Source of the DNA: an uncultured Bacteroides sp.
GTDB taxonomy: Bacteria; Bacteroidota; Bacteroidia; Bacteroidales; Bacteroidaceae
Assembly (NCBI GenBank): GCA_900546645.1
Contig: URDR01000016.1
Span: 1 to 43,193 of the forward strand
Direction of reading: 5' to 3'
Length of the DNA stretch: 43,193 bases
Shown piece after piece: positions 27,004 through 36,132 of this stretch; position 1 is the stretch's first letter; each line of letters starts with the position of its first letter. Under the pieces are notes generated by a model. It made no database searches. It was not told the origin of the DNA and saw nothing but the letters and a program-made list of their open reading frames with translations. A program made the position numbers and the translations under genes.

Positions 27004-27011
27004 CAAATGTA
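27004..27011 (-). promoter_or_regulatory. -7 element of the rnf operon promoter
   Basis: TACATTTG on the minus strand matches TAnnTTTG and lies 31 bases before the chosen start. The expected -33 TTG is not present at 19-20 bases. A near-palindrome ACATTTtcgcagcAAATGT overlaps the site and could bind a regulator. Confidence 0.45.
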
Positions 27012-27262
27012 GTACAAATATTGTTTCGTTGCTCATATTGGCGGAGAAATTGTTTTAAAAAAAGTAAATTACATGAAAGGATTAAAGTCCCCATTTTTCA
27101 AAGAAACAATACATATAGAAACCTTTTTAGGTTATTTTCAAAACAAACAGACAGTTCATGACAGAAAAACACTCTTTATTAACATAATATTCCGAAAAAG
27201 ACATTACCTTTACACAGCAATCATCTTCCATCCAAGCGAAGAGCCCTTATCTGGTCAACCAG

Positions 27263-27301
27263 TCAACTTAAAAACTCAAGAACTTAAAAACTCAAAAAAA
27301 C
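27263..27301. repeat. A-rich repeat directly before hisB
   Basis: Three units of the ACTTAAAAACTCAAG type end at the hisB start codon. On the coding strand this is the same repeat family as before pflB, ilvB, ilvC and others. A GGTCAACCAGTCAAC word precedes it. A weak promoter-like TACCTTTA lies at about 27207. Confidence 0.7.
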
Positions 27302-28426
27302 ATGAAAAAGCTTTTATTTATAGACCGAGACGGAACTTTAGTCATTGAACCTCCCGTGGATTACCAGCTCGACTCGTTTGAAAAGCTGGAATTTTACCCT
27401 AACGTATTCCGTAACCTGCATTTTATCCGTAAAAAGATGGACTTCGATCTGGTGATGGTAACCAACCAAGACGGACTGGGGACTGATGCTTTCCCTGAAG
27501 AAACGTTTTGGCCTGTACATAACCTCATCCTGAAAACGTTTGAAAACGAAGGCATCACCTTCGATGACATTCAAATTGACCGCTCTTTTCCGGAAGACAA
27601 TGCTCCTACCCGGAAACCCCGTACCGGTATGCTGACCCACTATCTGAATCATCCGGAAACCTATGACATTGCCGGAAGTTTCGTTATAGGCGACCGCCTT
27701 ACCGATGTGGAGCTTGCAAAAAATTTAGGGTGCCGCGCCATCTTGCTGCAAAACAGCCGGGAAGGACTAACTGAAAAAGGGCTGGAACAGGTATGTGTAC
27801 TTGCTACTGCCGACTGGGATAAAGTCACCGAATTTCTATTTGCCGGAGAACGGACTTCCAAGGTTAAGCGTACGACAAAAGAAACAGATATTGAAATCAG
27901 TGTAAACCTTGACGGTAACGGTCATTGCGATATTCACACCGGCTTAGGCTTTTTCGACCATATGCTGGAACAGATAGGCAAGCACGGAGGACTGGATTTG
28001 ACCATCCGCGTAAAAGGCGACTTGGAGGTGGATGAACATCACACCATTGAAGATACCGCCATCGCCTTGGGCGAATGCCTGCGTCAAGCTTTAGGAGATA
28101 AGCGAGGCATCGAACGTTACGGCTATTGTCTGCCGATGGACGATTGCCTCTGTTCGGTCGCCCTCGACTTTGGCGGTCGCCCCTGGCTGGTTTGGGATGC
28201 AGAATTCCGCCGTGAACACATCGGCGATATGCCTACCGAAATGTTCCTTCATTTTTTCAAATCACTGAGCGATGCAGCACAGATGAATCTGAACATCCGC
28301 GCAGAAGGCATCAATGAACACCACAAAATAGAGGGCATATTCAAGGCTCTTGCCCGAAGCATCAAGATGGCAGTGCGCCGTGACATCTACCACTATGAAG
28401 TTCCTTCCAGCAAAGGAATACTATAG
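27302..28426 (+). CDS. hisB: Bifunctional histidinol-phosphatase / imidazoleglycerol-phosphate dehydratase
   Basis: 374 residues catalysing two steps of histidine synthesis. The N-terminal HAD phosphatase (about 1-165) has the catalytic DRDGT motif (residues 8-12) and GDRLTDVELAKN. The C-terminal IGP dehydratase (about 185-374) has FFDHMLEQIGKHGG, DEHHTIEDTA and NEHHKIEG, the paired metal-binding His motifs. The two-domain fusion is normal for enterobacteria and Bacteroidetes. Here it is not next to hisG, hisD or hisC, and no His-rich leader peptide is visible upstream. Confidence 0.96.
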   Translation: MKKLLFIDRDGTLVIEPPVDYQLDSFEKLEFYPNVFRNLHFIRKKMDFDLVMVTNQDGLGTDAFPEETFWPVHNLILKTFENEGITFDDIQIDRSFPEDNAPTRKPRTGMLTHYLNHPETYDIAGSFVIGDRLTDVELAKNLGCRAILLQNSREGLTEKGLEQVCVLATADWDKVTEFLFAGERTSKVKRTTKETDIEISVNLDGNGHCDIHTGLGFFDHMLEQIGKHGGLDLTIRVKGDLEVDEHHTIEDTAIALGECLRQALGDKRGIERYGYCLPMDDCLCSVALDFGGRPWLVWDAEFRREHIGDMPTEMFLHFFKSLSDAAQMNLNIRAEGINEHHKIEGIFKALARSIKMAVRRDIYHYEVPSSKGIL

Positions 28427-28487
28427 ATTTTTGTTTCATAACCCAACACTAAAAAATCAGATACAGAGTTCCGGTTTTGCCTTCAGA

Positions 28488-28544
28488 CTTTTGCGGTATT
28501 TTCCAGAATCTTTTTCCACAAAAATTCTGGAATGTCTGCAAAAG
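28488..28544 (+). terminator. Imperfect hairpin after hisB
   Basis: Outer arms CTTTTGC/GCAAAAG enclose perfect 9-base arms TTCCAGAAT/ATTCTGGAA with a 14-base loop. It begins 62 bases after the hisB stop. There is no following T run, so it may protect the 3' end or terminate inefficiently. Confidence 0.45.
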
Positions 28545-28710
28545 GATAAAAAACAAAACAACAGAGCTCCAATCAACAAAGCAACAAAATTTCAGCTCAC
28601 ATAATTCAAGTCGGTTTTGATTCTAAGATTTTAGCAGCGAACTTTAATCCTTAAAATTTGGCAGTGTTGCCTTTTTTACGTTCCTTTGCCGCAAACTAAA
28701 CTTAAATTAA

Positions 28711-29108
28711 ATGATGAAACGAAACATACGCCATTTTTTAACCGGCATCTTCCTCTCTTTTTTGGCTTCTGGCTGTGAAAGCGATTTTGACGGAAATATA
28801 ACCGGCACATATAGCAATCAAACTGACACATCCATGTCCAAGCTACAGGTCAAGGATATCGTTTTTCCTGTATCTTCGATGACAACAGGGAAAGCAACTT
28901 AGGAAAATCTTACGAATGGAAAGGTACGTTCCAGAATGTACCTGCCGATAAGGTTTTAGATGCTGATTCACAGGAAATAGGAACGGTAGAGTTTTCTGAA
29001 GGAGAAGTTACATTTAAGGCCAAGACCAAACGTCCCGGTACTTACAAGGCTTATGCTGATGACATGGCAGATATAATGGGGCGCAAGGCTGCAAACAAGA
29101 AACAATAA
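28711..29108 (+). pseudogene. Small secreted lipoprotein gene with a frameshift
   Basis: The first frame begins with a lipoprotein signal (MKRNIRHFLTGIFLSFLASG then Cys) and continues ESDFDGNITGTYSNQ...VKDIVFPV before a premature stop at 28902. The next frame continues at once with FDDNRESNLGKSYEWKGTF, then VEFSEGEVTFKAKTKRPGTY, and ends at 29108. The pieces fit one protein of about 130 residues if one base is lost or two gained near 28868-28876. I do not recognise the family. A promoter-like TTTGG (28654-28658 region) with TTCCTTTG lies upstream. It could be a true pseudogene, a phase-variable state or an assembly error. Confidence 0.6.
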
Positions 29109-29126
29109 ATATATATAGCAAAATAA

Positions 29127-29187
29127 AAAGCAACAAGGTTTTGCAAATGACAGTTTTTTATGAGTCATAGCAAAGCCTTGTTGCTTT
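29127..29187. terminator. Strong bidirectional terminator
   Basis: Arms of about 24 bases, AAAGCAACAAGG... and ...CCTTGTTGCTTT, pair almost perfectly around a 12-base loop. It lies between a plus-strand gene ending at 29108 and a minus-strand gene ending at 29216, where a shared terminator is expected. Confidence 0.8.
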
Positions 29188-29215
29188 ATGTACCGATACC
29201 TCACCGGCTCAGGAG

Positions 29216-29740
29216 TTAGCGGATTATCCGGTAATAATCGGCTTTACGCGGTTTGGGTTGCCCAGGCATATCGGCAGGATAGCCTAAAGCCAGTGCCCCT
29301 ATTCCCATCAGACCAACCGGCAACCCCCATTCATCCATCAACTTCCTGCCTTCTTCTGTAGCAAACATCTCCTGTTCGCGGTGAATCCAGCAACTTCCTA
29401 ATCCAATGGCATGAGCCGCCAACATCATGTTTTCCAATACCAGACTACCGTCTTGTATTGGATTATTTGCTTTTTCAGGGGAAAAAACCAAGATGTAAGT
29501 AGGGGCATCGTAATAAGGATTCGAATTAGTTCCCATTATCCGGGCATTCATTTCTCCCAACATACGACGCAATGCTTCATTTTGAACAGCTACGATATAA
29601 GGAGATTGCATACCGCGCGATGTCGGAGCATAGGTTCCGGCCTCGAGCACAGCAGTCAGTTCTTCGTCTTTTATCTGCTCCGACTTAAAAGACCGGCAGC
29701 TGCGGCGCGTCTTGATTGCTTCTAATATTTTATTTTCCAT
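29216..29740 (-). CDS. Nitroreductase family protein
   Basis: 174 residues, FMN-dependent oxidoreductase of the nitroreductase fold. RRSCRSFKSEQI near the N terminus is the FMN-phosphate-binding region, followed by LEAGTYAPTSRGMQSPYIVAV, NMMLAAHAIGLGSCWIHR and GALALGYP. These enzymes reduce nitro compounds, quinones or flavins with NAD(P)H; the real substrate is not predictable. It stands alone downstream of the ilv operon. Confidence 0.93.
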   Translation of the reverse strand: MENKILEAIKTRRSCRSFKSEQIKDEELTAVLEAGTYAPTSRGMQSPYIVAVQNEALRRMLGEMNARIMGTNSNPYYDAPTYILVFSPEKANNPIQDGSLVLENMMLAAHAIGLGSCWIHREQEMFATEEGRKLMDEWGLPVGLMGIGALALGYPADMPGQPKPRKADYYRIIR

Positions 29741-29779
29741 CTATCTTTGACAAAATTCAGTTGATGAGGTTTCTTCTTT

Positions 29780-29872
29780 AGTTGACAAGGTAGCAAGGTA
29801 ACAAGACAACAAGGTAACAAGACTTTAAATTCCTTTAGCAAATCAGGTTAAAGTCTCATCATCTTGTCAACT
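29780..29872. repeat. Nested inverted repeats between ilvC and the nitroreductase gene
   Basis: Perfect arms AGTTGACAAG (29780-29789) and CTTGTCAACT (29863-29872) enclose a second perfect pair, AGACTTTAA (29820-29828) and TTAAAGTCT (29848-29856). Between them are AAGGTAACAAG repeats. The structure probably ends or stabilises the ilv transcript. The GTTGAC/GTCAAC arms recur elsewhere in the window. Confidence 0.65.
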
Positions 29873-29890
29873 CGTCACCTTTCTGAAATA

Positions 29891-30934
29891 TTAATTATTT
29901 TCCGGGCGGAGCTGGCGTACGGTTACAGCCGTCTGCCACATTTCACTCTCGCGCAAGGCTTTTAATTCGTCATTCAGTTTTTCACGGTAATCGGGCTGTG
30001 AGTTGCTGTCGATTGAGATTTGAGCCTCGTTACCCGACTTCACACTTTCATACAGTTTCTGAACCACCGGCTTGATGGCATCGTGGAACGGAGTCATCCA
30101 ATCAAGTGCACCACGCTGTGCAGTAGTTGAGCAGTTCGCATACATCCAGTCCATTCCATTCTTAGCAAACAACGGCATCAGCGACTGAGTCAGTTCTTCA
30201 ACCGTTTCATTAAATGCTTCCGACGGAGTATGTCCGTTTTCGCGCAATACTTCATACTGAGCCAACAGCAATCCCTGGATAGCCCCCATCAACGAACCGC
30301 GTTCACCAGTCAAATCTGAAGTAGCTTCACGCTGGAAAGTAGTTTCAAACAAATAACCAGAACCGATACCGATACCCAAAGCGATGGTACGTTCATAAGC
30401 CTTTCCAGTTACATCCTGATAGATGGCATACGATGAATTCAAGCCACGACCTTCAAGAAACATGGTACGTAAAGAAGTACCCGATCCTTTCGGAGCAACC
30501 ATAATCACATCAATATCTGCAGGAGGAACTACACCTGTACGATCGTTCCAAGTAATAGCAAATCCGTGTGAGAAATATAATGCTTTACCTGCGGTAAGAT
30601 AAGGTTTCAATGTTGGCCATACTGACATTACAGCTGCATCCGAAAGCAAACACATAATAATGGTACCGCGCTGGCAAGCTTCTTCTATACCAAATAAAGT
30701 TTCTCCTGGTACCCATCCGTCGGCTACTGCCTTTTCATATGTTTTTCCCTGACGCTGACCCACAATGACATTAAATCCGTTATCGCGCAGATTCAAAGAC
30801 TGACCAGGTCCCTGCACTCCATATCCAATTACTGCTATTGTTTCATTTTTCAATACTTCACGTGCTTTTTCCAAAGAAAATTCTTCGCGGGTTACTACAT
30901 TTTCGATAACACCGCCAAAATTCAACTGTGCCAT
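29891..30934 (-). CDS. ilvC: Ketol-acid reductoisomerase
   Basis: Second common step of valine, leucine and isoleucine synthesis: isomerises and reduces acetolactate or acetohydroxybutyrate with NAD(P)H and Mg2+. 347 residues, short class I size. The Rossmann motif GYGVQGPGQSLNLRD and the cofactor loop GQRQGKTYEKA are near the N terminus. The helical C-terminal domain carries the metal-binding acids around LTGERGSLMGA and EAFNETVEEL. It is the last gene of the ilv operon. Repeat-family sequence fills the gap before it. Confidence 0.95.
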   Translation of the reverse strand: MAQLNFGGVIENVVTREEFSLEKAREVLKNETIAVIGYGVQGPGQSLNLRDNGFNVIVGQRQGKTYEKAVADGWVPGETLFGIEEACQRGTIIMCLLSDAAVMSVWPTLKPYLTAGKALYFSHGFAITWNDRTGVVPPADIDVIMVAPKGSGTSLRTMFLEGRGLNSSYAIYQDVTGKAYERTIALGIGIGSGYLFETTFQREATSDLTGERGSLMGAIQGLLLAQYEVLRENGHTPSEAFNETVEELTQSLMPLFAKNGMDWMYANCSTTAQRGALDWMTPFHDAIKPVVQKLYESVKSGNEAQISIDSNSQPDYREKLNDELKALRESEMWQTAVTVRQLRPENN

Positions 30935-31023
30935 TTGTTTAAGTTTTTTAGTTCTTTAGTTTATAAGATTTTAAGTTCCTCAGTTTATGAGTTCCTTATT
31001 TTTCAGTCTTCATTTTTAATTCT

Positions 31024-31770
31024 TCATTCAAATTCCACCTTGCTGCGAACCACTACCTCCGTATCGTTTTTTATCACTTCGATGTTATATTCATTTTCCC
31101 TTACCTGCTGGCGGCAGAATGTTAACTTATCGCCGTAATAACTTTCGGCTACATAAGCCATTTCAAAACGCCGGATTCTTTGTTCACGAAAGGTATCCAT
31201 TGGAAATAAATCAAGAATATGCTCTATGTATTTTATACTGTTTACATGTCCGTTTATGTCAATGTCACTGTATTTTGCCACATAATCGCCTTCTGCCTTC
31301 CGCTCCGTAAGTTTAATCCGGCTTGGCTTTTCTATCGGACACTCCTTTTCGGTACAGATATAGTCTGTTATGGTTCCTCCATGCAGGGTAAGCAAATCAG
31401 CCGGTTTACGGTCTTCCATGCTAATCATCGCCCATACAGAACGGGCGTAACCGATTGCTTTTCCATCGGCATTCAGGATGGCAAAGTTACGGTCGGTGAA
31501 CAAACGGTACACATTTTCCACCCATGTTTCTATGCTGAACTTTTCATAAGCACGGGGCATATCGTACAATTCGATTGCAAGACGAGACAAAACCCAAGTG
31601 TAATGGTTTTCATTCAACGTTGCGATACCAAAGCCGCGCTCTTCTGCATGAAACCCTGCACAGTTTAGCAAATGATTGCCCAAAACGCCCATAGTCAGAC
31701 GTTCGGTAAAATCTACATGAAAAGGCTCGGCTACAAACGAATAGGTTCCAACTTTATTGTTTTCTGTCAT
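31024..31770 (-). CDS. Acyl-ACP thioesterase
   Basis: 248 residues of the FatA/FatB-like hotdog family. The N-terminal domain contains DFTERLTMGVLGNHLLN and the C-terminal domain DINGHVNSIKYIEHILDLFP, the segment with the conserved D-x-N-x-H-V-N. The enzyme releases fatty acids from acyl carrier protein in the cytoplasm. Its place between ilvN and ilvC is striking, because branched-chain keto acids prime the iso- and anteiso-fatty acids abundant in Bacteroides; a link between the two pathways is an inference. Confidence 0.92.
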   Translation of the reverse strand: MTENNKVGTYSFVAEPFHVDFTERLTMGVLGNHLLNCAGFHAEERGFGIATLNENHYTWVLSRLAIELYDMPRAYEKFSIETWVENVYRLFTDRNFAILNADGKAIGYARSVWAMISMEDRKPADLLTLHGGTITDYICTEKECPIEKPSRIKLTERKAEGDYVAKYSDIDINGHVNSIKYIEHILDLFPMDTFREQRIRRFEMAYVAESYYGDKLTFCRQQVRENEYNIEVIKNDTEVVVRSKVEFE

Positions 31771-31867
31771 GTGGAGTAAGTTTTTAATTCTTAAGTTTAT
31801 AAGTTTTTAAGTTCTTTAGCCGACGAGGCCTCAGGTGAGAAGCTGAAAGCGAAACGAAGTTTTACTT

Positions 31868-32425
31868 TCAAAAGTCCTTCGACTGTTCATAACGCTCCTC
31901 CCGATGGGCCAGATATTCATTTACCCGCTCAAAACAGCTGGTAGATACGGCTACACGCCCAGAACGAACAAACTGCAATACACATTTCAGCGATTTCAAA
32001 TCTTGATAAAGTGAGGTAATGTCATCACTCATTCCTGTCAGTTCTACAATGGAGAAAGTAGGATTTACCTCAACGATATGAGCACTGTAACGCCGAATCA
32101 CTTTCGAAGCTTCAGGGTTTGACTGAAACTCTGGCGTGGAAACCTTATACATGGCTACCTCACGCTGGAATATTTCATTATCTGTGAAATAATGTGCCTG
32201 AATTACATCGAGTTTTTTCTCAATCTGCTTCACTACCTTCTCTATGATGTCGCGAGTAGTCCAGCATGTGATGGTGTATTTATGTACCCCCTTGATTGAG
32301 GAAGCCGATACATTCAAACTTTCGATATTTATCTGCCGGCGGGTGAAAACAGCGGTTACCTGATTTAGAATACCTGCCAGGTTTTCAGAATGAACGATGA
32401 TTGTATATAACGTCTTATTTTCCAT
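31868..32425 (-). CDS. ilvN: Acetolactate synthase small (regulatory) subunit
   Basis: 185 residues with an N-terminal ACT domain (about 6-80: TIIVHSENLAGILNQVTAVF) that binds the feedback inhibitor valine, followed by the C-terminal activation domain. It stimulates the large subunit and makes it valine-sensitive. It starts 9 bases after ilvB ends, so translation is probably coupled. Confidence 0.93.
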   Translation of the reverse strand: MENKTLYTIIVHSENLAGILNQVTAVFTRRQINIESLNVSASSIKGVHKYTITCWTTRDIIEKVVKQIEKKLDVIQAHYFTDNEIFQREVAMYKVSTPEFQSNPEASKVIRRYSAHIVEVNPTFSIVELTGMSDDITSLYQDLKSLKCVLQFVRSGRVAVSTSCFERVNEYLAHREERYEQSKDF

Positions 32426-32434
32426 AATCTTTCC

Positions 32435-34135
32435 TCAGCATTCCATTAGCATATAGTTAACCGAGCTTCCCGGAGGAGTCATCGGCAATACATTTCCCTC
32501 TTCAATTACGCAAGCCTCTAACAAGAAAGGGCCGTCTGTATCCAGCATTTCCCTGATAGCCTCCTCCAAGTCTTCGCGCTCAATTACCCGGCGTGACGGA
32601 ATTCCATAGGCGGAAGCAATCTGCATATAATCCGGATTCATCATCGGAGTAAATGAATAGCGGTGGTTGAAGAACATCGCTTGCCATTGACGTACATTGC
32701 CCAGATAGTTATTATTCAATAGAATTATTTTCACCGGAGCTTTCTGCTCCATAATGGTTCCTAATTCCTGCATGGTCATCTGAAGTCCGCCATCGCCCAT
32801 AAACGCGCAGACAGTACGGTCCGGACGACCGAATGTGGCACCAATAGCTGCCGGCAGGCCAAATCCCATGGTTCCCATTCCGCCGGAGGTTACCACACTA
32901 CGTTCTTTCGTGTATTTAAAGTAACGGCAAGCCATCATCTGGTTCTGTCCAACATCGGTCACCAGTATGGCTTCGTGATGAGTCGCTTCACTTACGGCAC
33001 GAACCACTTCACCCATATTCAGCGGTCCCTCTTTGGGATAGACCTCTTTTTCTATTACTTCAGCATATTCTTTTTGTTCATAAGGCTTGAAGCTCTCCAC
33101 CCACTCTGTGTGGGTTTGCTTCTGAATCAGTTCGGTGAGCAATGCCAAGGTACGCTTGCAGTTTCCTAAAACCGGCACATCTACAGCCACATTCTTTCCT
33201 ATTTCAGAAGAATCGATATCTAAATGGATAATCTTAGCCTGCTTGGCATAGGTTTCCAACTTCCCTGTCACACGGTCATCGAAGCGCATTCCCACGGCAA
33301 TCAGCACGTCGCATTCATTCGTCTTGACATTCGGTCCTAAGTTTCCATGCATTCCAAGCATTCCTTTATTTAAATAATGTTCGGTAGGCAATGCTGAAAG
33401 TCCTAACAAGGTACATCCACAAGGAATATCAGCCTTTTCTACAAAATCTTTCAGTTCTTGCTGTGCATTTCCCAGTTCTACTCCCTGTCCTACTAATACC
33501 AAAGGCTTCTTTGAGTCATTTATCAAAGCTACTGCCTCTGCCAATGCTTTTGGGTCGGTTTCCGGATCGGGGTCATAACTGCGGATGAAATCTACGCCGA
33601 CCGGCTCAAACTCTGTCATCTCCAATTGTGCGTTTTTAGCAAAGTCAAGAACAACCGGTCCCGGACGTCCGCTACGGGCAATATAAAAAGCACGCGATAC
33701 CGCCCATGCCACATCTTCTGCTTTCCGAATCTGATAGCTCCATTTCGAGATAGGTTGAGTAATACCTACCAAATCTACTTCCTGAAAGGCATCTGTACCT
33801 AAAAGCCCGGCTCCCACCTGACCGGCTATCACCACCAAAGGAGTACTGTCGATCATGGCATCCGCAATGCCGGTAATGGTATTTGTGGCACCCGGTCCGC
33901 TGGTAACCAAACATACTCCCACTTTACCCGAAACTCGGGCAAATCCCTGGGCTGCATGTGCTGCTCCTTGCTCGTGACGAACCAATATATGATTCAGTTT
34001 ATCTCGATGGTCGTACAGCGCATCGAATACGGGCATGATGGCTCCCCCCGGATAACCGAAGATTGTTTTTACTCCTTGGTATTCAAGTGAGCGCATCAAC
34101 GCTTCCGAACCTGATATTTTTTCTTTTGGTATCAT
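32435..34135 (-). CDS. ilvB: Acetolactate synthase large (catalytic) subunit
   Basis: 566 residues, thiamine-diphosphate enzyme that condenses pyruvate with pyruvate or 2-oxobutyrate, the first committed step of branched-chain synthesis. It has the N-terminal TPP domain with the activating Glu in HEQGAAHAAQGFAR, the central FAD-binding-like domain, and the C-terminal TPP site GDGGLQMTMQELGT...NNNYLGNVRQWQ. Length is normal. It follows ilvD after a 138-base gap filled with AAGTTTTTGAGTT repeats. Confidence 0.96.
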   Translation of the reverse strand: MIPKEKISGSEALMRSLEYQGVKTIFGYPGGAIMPVFDALYDHRDKLNHILVRHEQGAAHAAQGFARVSGKVGVCLVTSGPGATNTITGIADAMIDSTPLVVIAGQVGAGLLGTDAFQEVDLVGITQPISKWSYQIRKAEDVAWAVSRAFYIARSGRPGPVVLDFAKNAQLEMTEFEPVGVDFIRSYDPDPETDPKALAEAVALINDSKKPLVLVGQGVELGNAQQELKDFVEKADIPCGCTLLGLSALPTEHYLNKGMLGMHGNLGPNVKTNECDVLIAVGMRFDDRVTGKLETYAKQAKIIHLDIDSSEIGKNVAVDVPVLGNCKRTLALLTELIQKQTHTEWVESFKPYEQKEYAEVIEKEVYPKEGPLNMGEVVRAVSEATHHEAILVTDVGQNQMMACRYFKYTKERSVVTSGGMGTMGFGLPAAIGATFGRPDRTVCAFMGDGGLQMTMQELGTIMEQKAPVKIILLNNNYLGNVRQWQAMFFNHRYSFTPMMNPDYMQIASAYGIPSRRVIEREDLEEAIREMLDTDGPFLLEACVIEEGNVLPMTPPGSSVNYMLMEC

Positions 34136-34140
34136 ATTTC

Positions 34141-34263
34141 TTAAGTTTTTGAGTTCTTAAGTTTTTGAGTTCTTGAGTTCTCTAGTCTTGAAAGAATAAG
34201 TCTCTTGTTTCTATGTCTTCAAAACAGATAAACTTATAAACCTAAGAACTTGCAAACTCAAAA
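34141..34263. repeat. AAGTTTTTGAGTTCTT repeat tract between ilvD and ilvB
   Basis: Imperfect copies of AAGTTTTTGAGTTCTT fill the ilvD-ilvB gap and end at the ilvB start. Related tracts precede ilvC (30945-31010) and the thioesterase gene (31778-31820) in the same operon. No terminator or new promoter is evident. Confidence 0.7.
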
Positions 34264-34273
34264 ACCGATAAAA

Positions 34274-36073
34274 TCAAATTATCCTTACGCCTCCCTTGTC
34301 AGCCGAACTTACCATACTGGCATAAGCCCGTAATGCTTTCGAAACTTCACGATGACGTGTCATCGGTGTCATCGGCCGCGAGGCCAGTTCCTCATCACTC
34401 AGTTTCACATTAATGCTCCGGTTTGGAATATCTATTTCTATTATATCTCCATCTATTATCTTACCGATATTTCCTCCCGCAGCGGCTTCAGGAGAGATGT
34501 GACCGATACTAAGCCCCGAAGTACCCCCGCTGAAACGACCATCGGTTATCAAAGCACATTCTTTGCCCAAATGCTTTGATTTGATATATGAAGTGGGATA
34601 TAACATTTCCTGCATACCCGGTCCTCCTTTCGGCCCTTCATGAGTGATGACTACTACATCTCCGCTCACTACCTTCCCGTTCAGGATACCTTCGCATGCT
34701 GCTTCCTGTGAATCGAACACCTTAGCCGGACCGGAGAATTTCCAGATACTCTCATCCACACCTGCTGTTTTTACCACACAACCATCTTGTGCTATATTTC
34801 CTTTTAAAACAGCCAGTCCGCCGTCTTTGCTGTAGGCATGCTCCAAATCGCGGATACATCCCGCAGCACGGTCTGTATCAAGCGCATCATACACCGCATC
34901 CTGTGAACCTAACTGAATATTGAATTTCCCTGCCGGGGCACTGGTATAGATGCGCAAAGCTTCAGCATCGGGAGCCGATGCGGTAATCGCATATTTCTGA
35001 ATAGCTTCTGCCAATGTCATTCCGTCAATTCGATGTACTGAAGTATCCAGCAATCCCCCTTTTGCCAATTCTCCCAAAATATTTAGGATACCTCCTGCGC
35101 GGTTCACATCTTGTATATGATATTTCTGCGTATTGGGTGCCACCTTACACAAACAGGGAACCCGGCGTGAAAGCATGTCTATATCGTCCATCTTAAAGTC
35201 AACTTCCGCTTCATGAGCGATAGCCAGTAAGTGAAGCACGGTATTGGTAGAGCCTCCCATGGCTATATCTAAGGTCATAGCATTCAGAAAAGCCTGACGA
35301 GTGGCTATGCTGCGAGGCAATACACTATCATCTCCTTCTTCATAATATTTGTAGGCATTCTTCACTATCAATGCGGCAGCATCTTTGAAGAGCCGGCGAC
35401 GATTCGTATGAGTGGCTACAATCGTTCCGTTACCGGGAAGCGCCAAACCAATGGCTTCATTCAGACAGTTCATCGAATTGGCAGTAAACATGCCCGAACA
35501 GCTTCCGCATCCCGGACAAGCACGACGTTCTATTTCATCTACTTCCTCATCGCTTACAGTCGGATCGGCCGATTGGATCATCGCATCAATCAAGTCAAGA
35601 TGCTTACCCTTCCATTCACCCGCTTCCATCGGTCCGCCTGATACAAATACGGTAGGGATATTCAAGCGCATGGCTGCCATCAGCATACCCGGAGTAATCT
35701 TATCGCAATTTGAAATGCAAACCATCGCATCCGCTTTATGTGCATTCACCATGTACTCCACGCTGTCAGCAATAATATCACGTGAAGGCAATGAGTATAA
35801 CATGCCATCATGCCCCATGGCAATTCCATCGTCAATCGCTATCGTATTAAACTCTGCAGCGAAACATCCCAGTTTTTCTATTTCCGATTTTACCTGCTGA
35901 CCGATTTCATGCAGATGTGTATGCCCCGGAACAAATTGAGTAAACGAATTGACAATCGCAATGATAGGTTTCCCCATCATTTCTTTCTTCATCCCATTGG
36001 CTACCCATAAGGCTCTTGCTCCTGCCATACGGCGACCCACCGTACTCATTGAACTACGCAATTGATGTTTCAT
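34274..36073 (-). CDS. ilvD: Dihydroxy-acid dehydratase
   Basis: 599 residues, Fe-S enzyme that dehydrates dihydroxy acids to the 2-keto acids leading to valine and isoleucine. Cluster ligands are in CDKITPG (Cys123) and CPGCGSCSGMFTANSM (Cys192). C-terminal motifs EGPKGGPGMQEML and TDGRFSGGTSGLSIGH are intact. It is the first structural gene of the ilvD-B-N-thioesterase-C operon. Expression is probably set by the leader peptide and terminator just upstream. Confidence 0.96.
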   Translation of the reverse strand: MKHQLRSSMSTVGRRMAGARALWVANGMKKEMMGKPIIAIVNSFTQFVPGHTHLHEIGQQVKSEIEKLGCFAAEFNTIAIDDGIAMGHDGMLYSLPSRDIIADSVEYMVNAHKADAMVCISNCDKITPGMLMAAMRLNIPTVFVSGGPMEAGEWKGKHLDLIDAMIQSADPTVSDEEVDEIERRACPGCGSCSGMFTANSMNCLNEAIGLALPGNGTIVATHTNRRRLFKDAAALIVKNAYKYYEEGDDSVLPRSIATRQAFLNAMTLDIAMGGSTNTVLHLLAIAHEAEVDFKMDDIDMLSRRVPCLCKVAPNTQKYHIQDVNRAGGILNILGELAKGGLLDTSVHRIDGMTLAEAIQKYAITASAPDAEALRIYTSAPAGKFNIQLGSQDAVYDALDTDRAAGCIRDLEHAYSKDGGLAVLKGNIAQDGCVVKTAGVDESIWKFSGPAKVFDSQEAACEGILNGKVVSGDVVVITHEGPKGGPGMQEMLYPTSYIKSKHLGKECALITDGRFSGGTSGLSIGHISPEAAAGGNIGKIIDGDIIEIDIPNRSINVKLSDEELASRPMTPMTRHREVSKALRAYASMVSSADKGGVRII

Positions 36074-36095
36074 CTTTCTATCCCCCTATTTCTTA

Positions 36096-36132
36096 ATTAA
36101 AAAGCCCTTCTCATCATCAGTGAGAAAGGCTT
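36096..36132 (-). terminator. ilv attenuator terminator
   Basis: On the minus strand AAGCCUUUCUCA pairs with UGAGAAGGGCUU (one G-U pair, 12 pairs) around a 7-base loop and is followed by UUUAAUU, a textbook intrinsic terminator. It lies only 23 bases before the ilvD start codon and downstream of the leader peptide, so it must be read through for ilv expression. Confidence 0.88.

Noticed and set aside
27018..27301. Histidine leader peptide upstream of hisB
   Set aside because: No short frame with a run of His codons and no terminator pair were found in this gap.
27073..27348. 91-codon plus-strand frame overlapping the hisB start
   Set aside because: It is out of frame with hisB, spans the promoter and the repeat tract, and its product has no sensible features.
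28350..28604. 84-codon frame at the end of hisB
   Set aside because: It overlaps the hisB 3' end in another frame and runs through a hairpin; it is rich in Gln, Asn and Lys from A-rich DNA.
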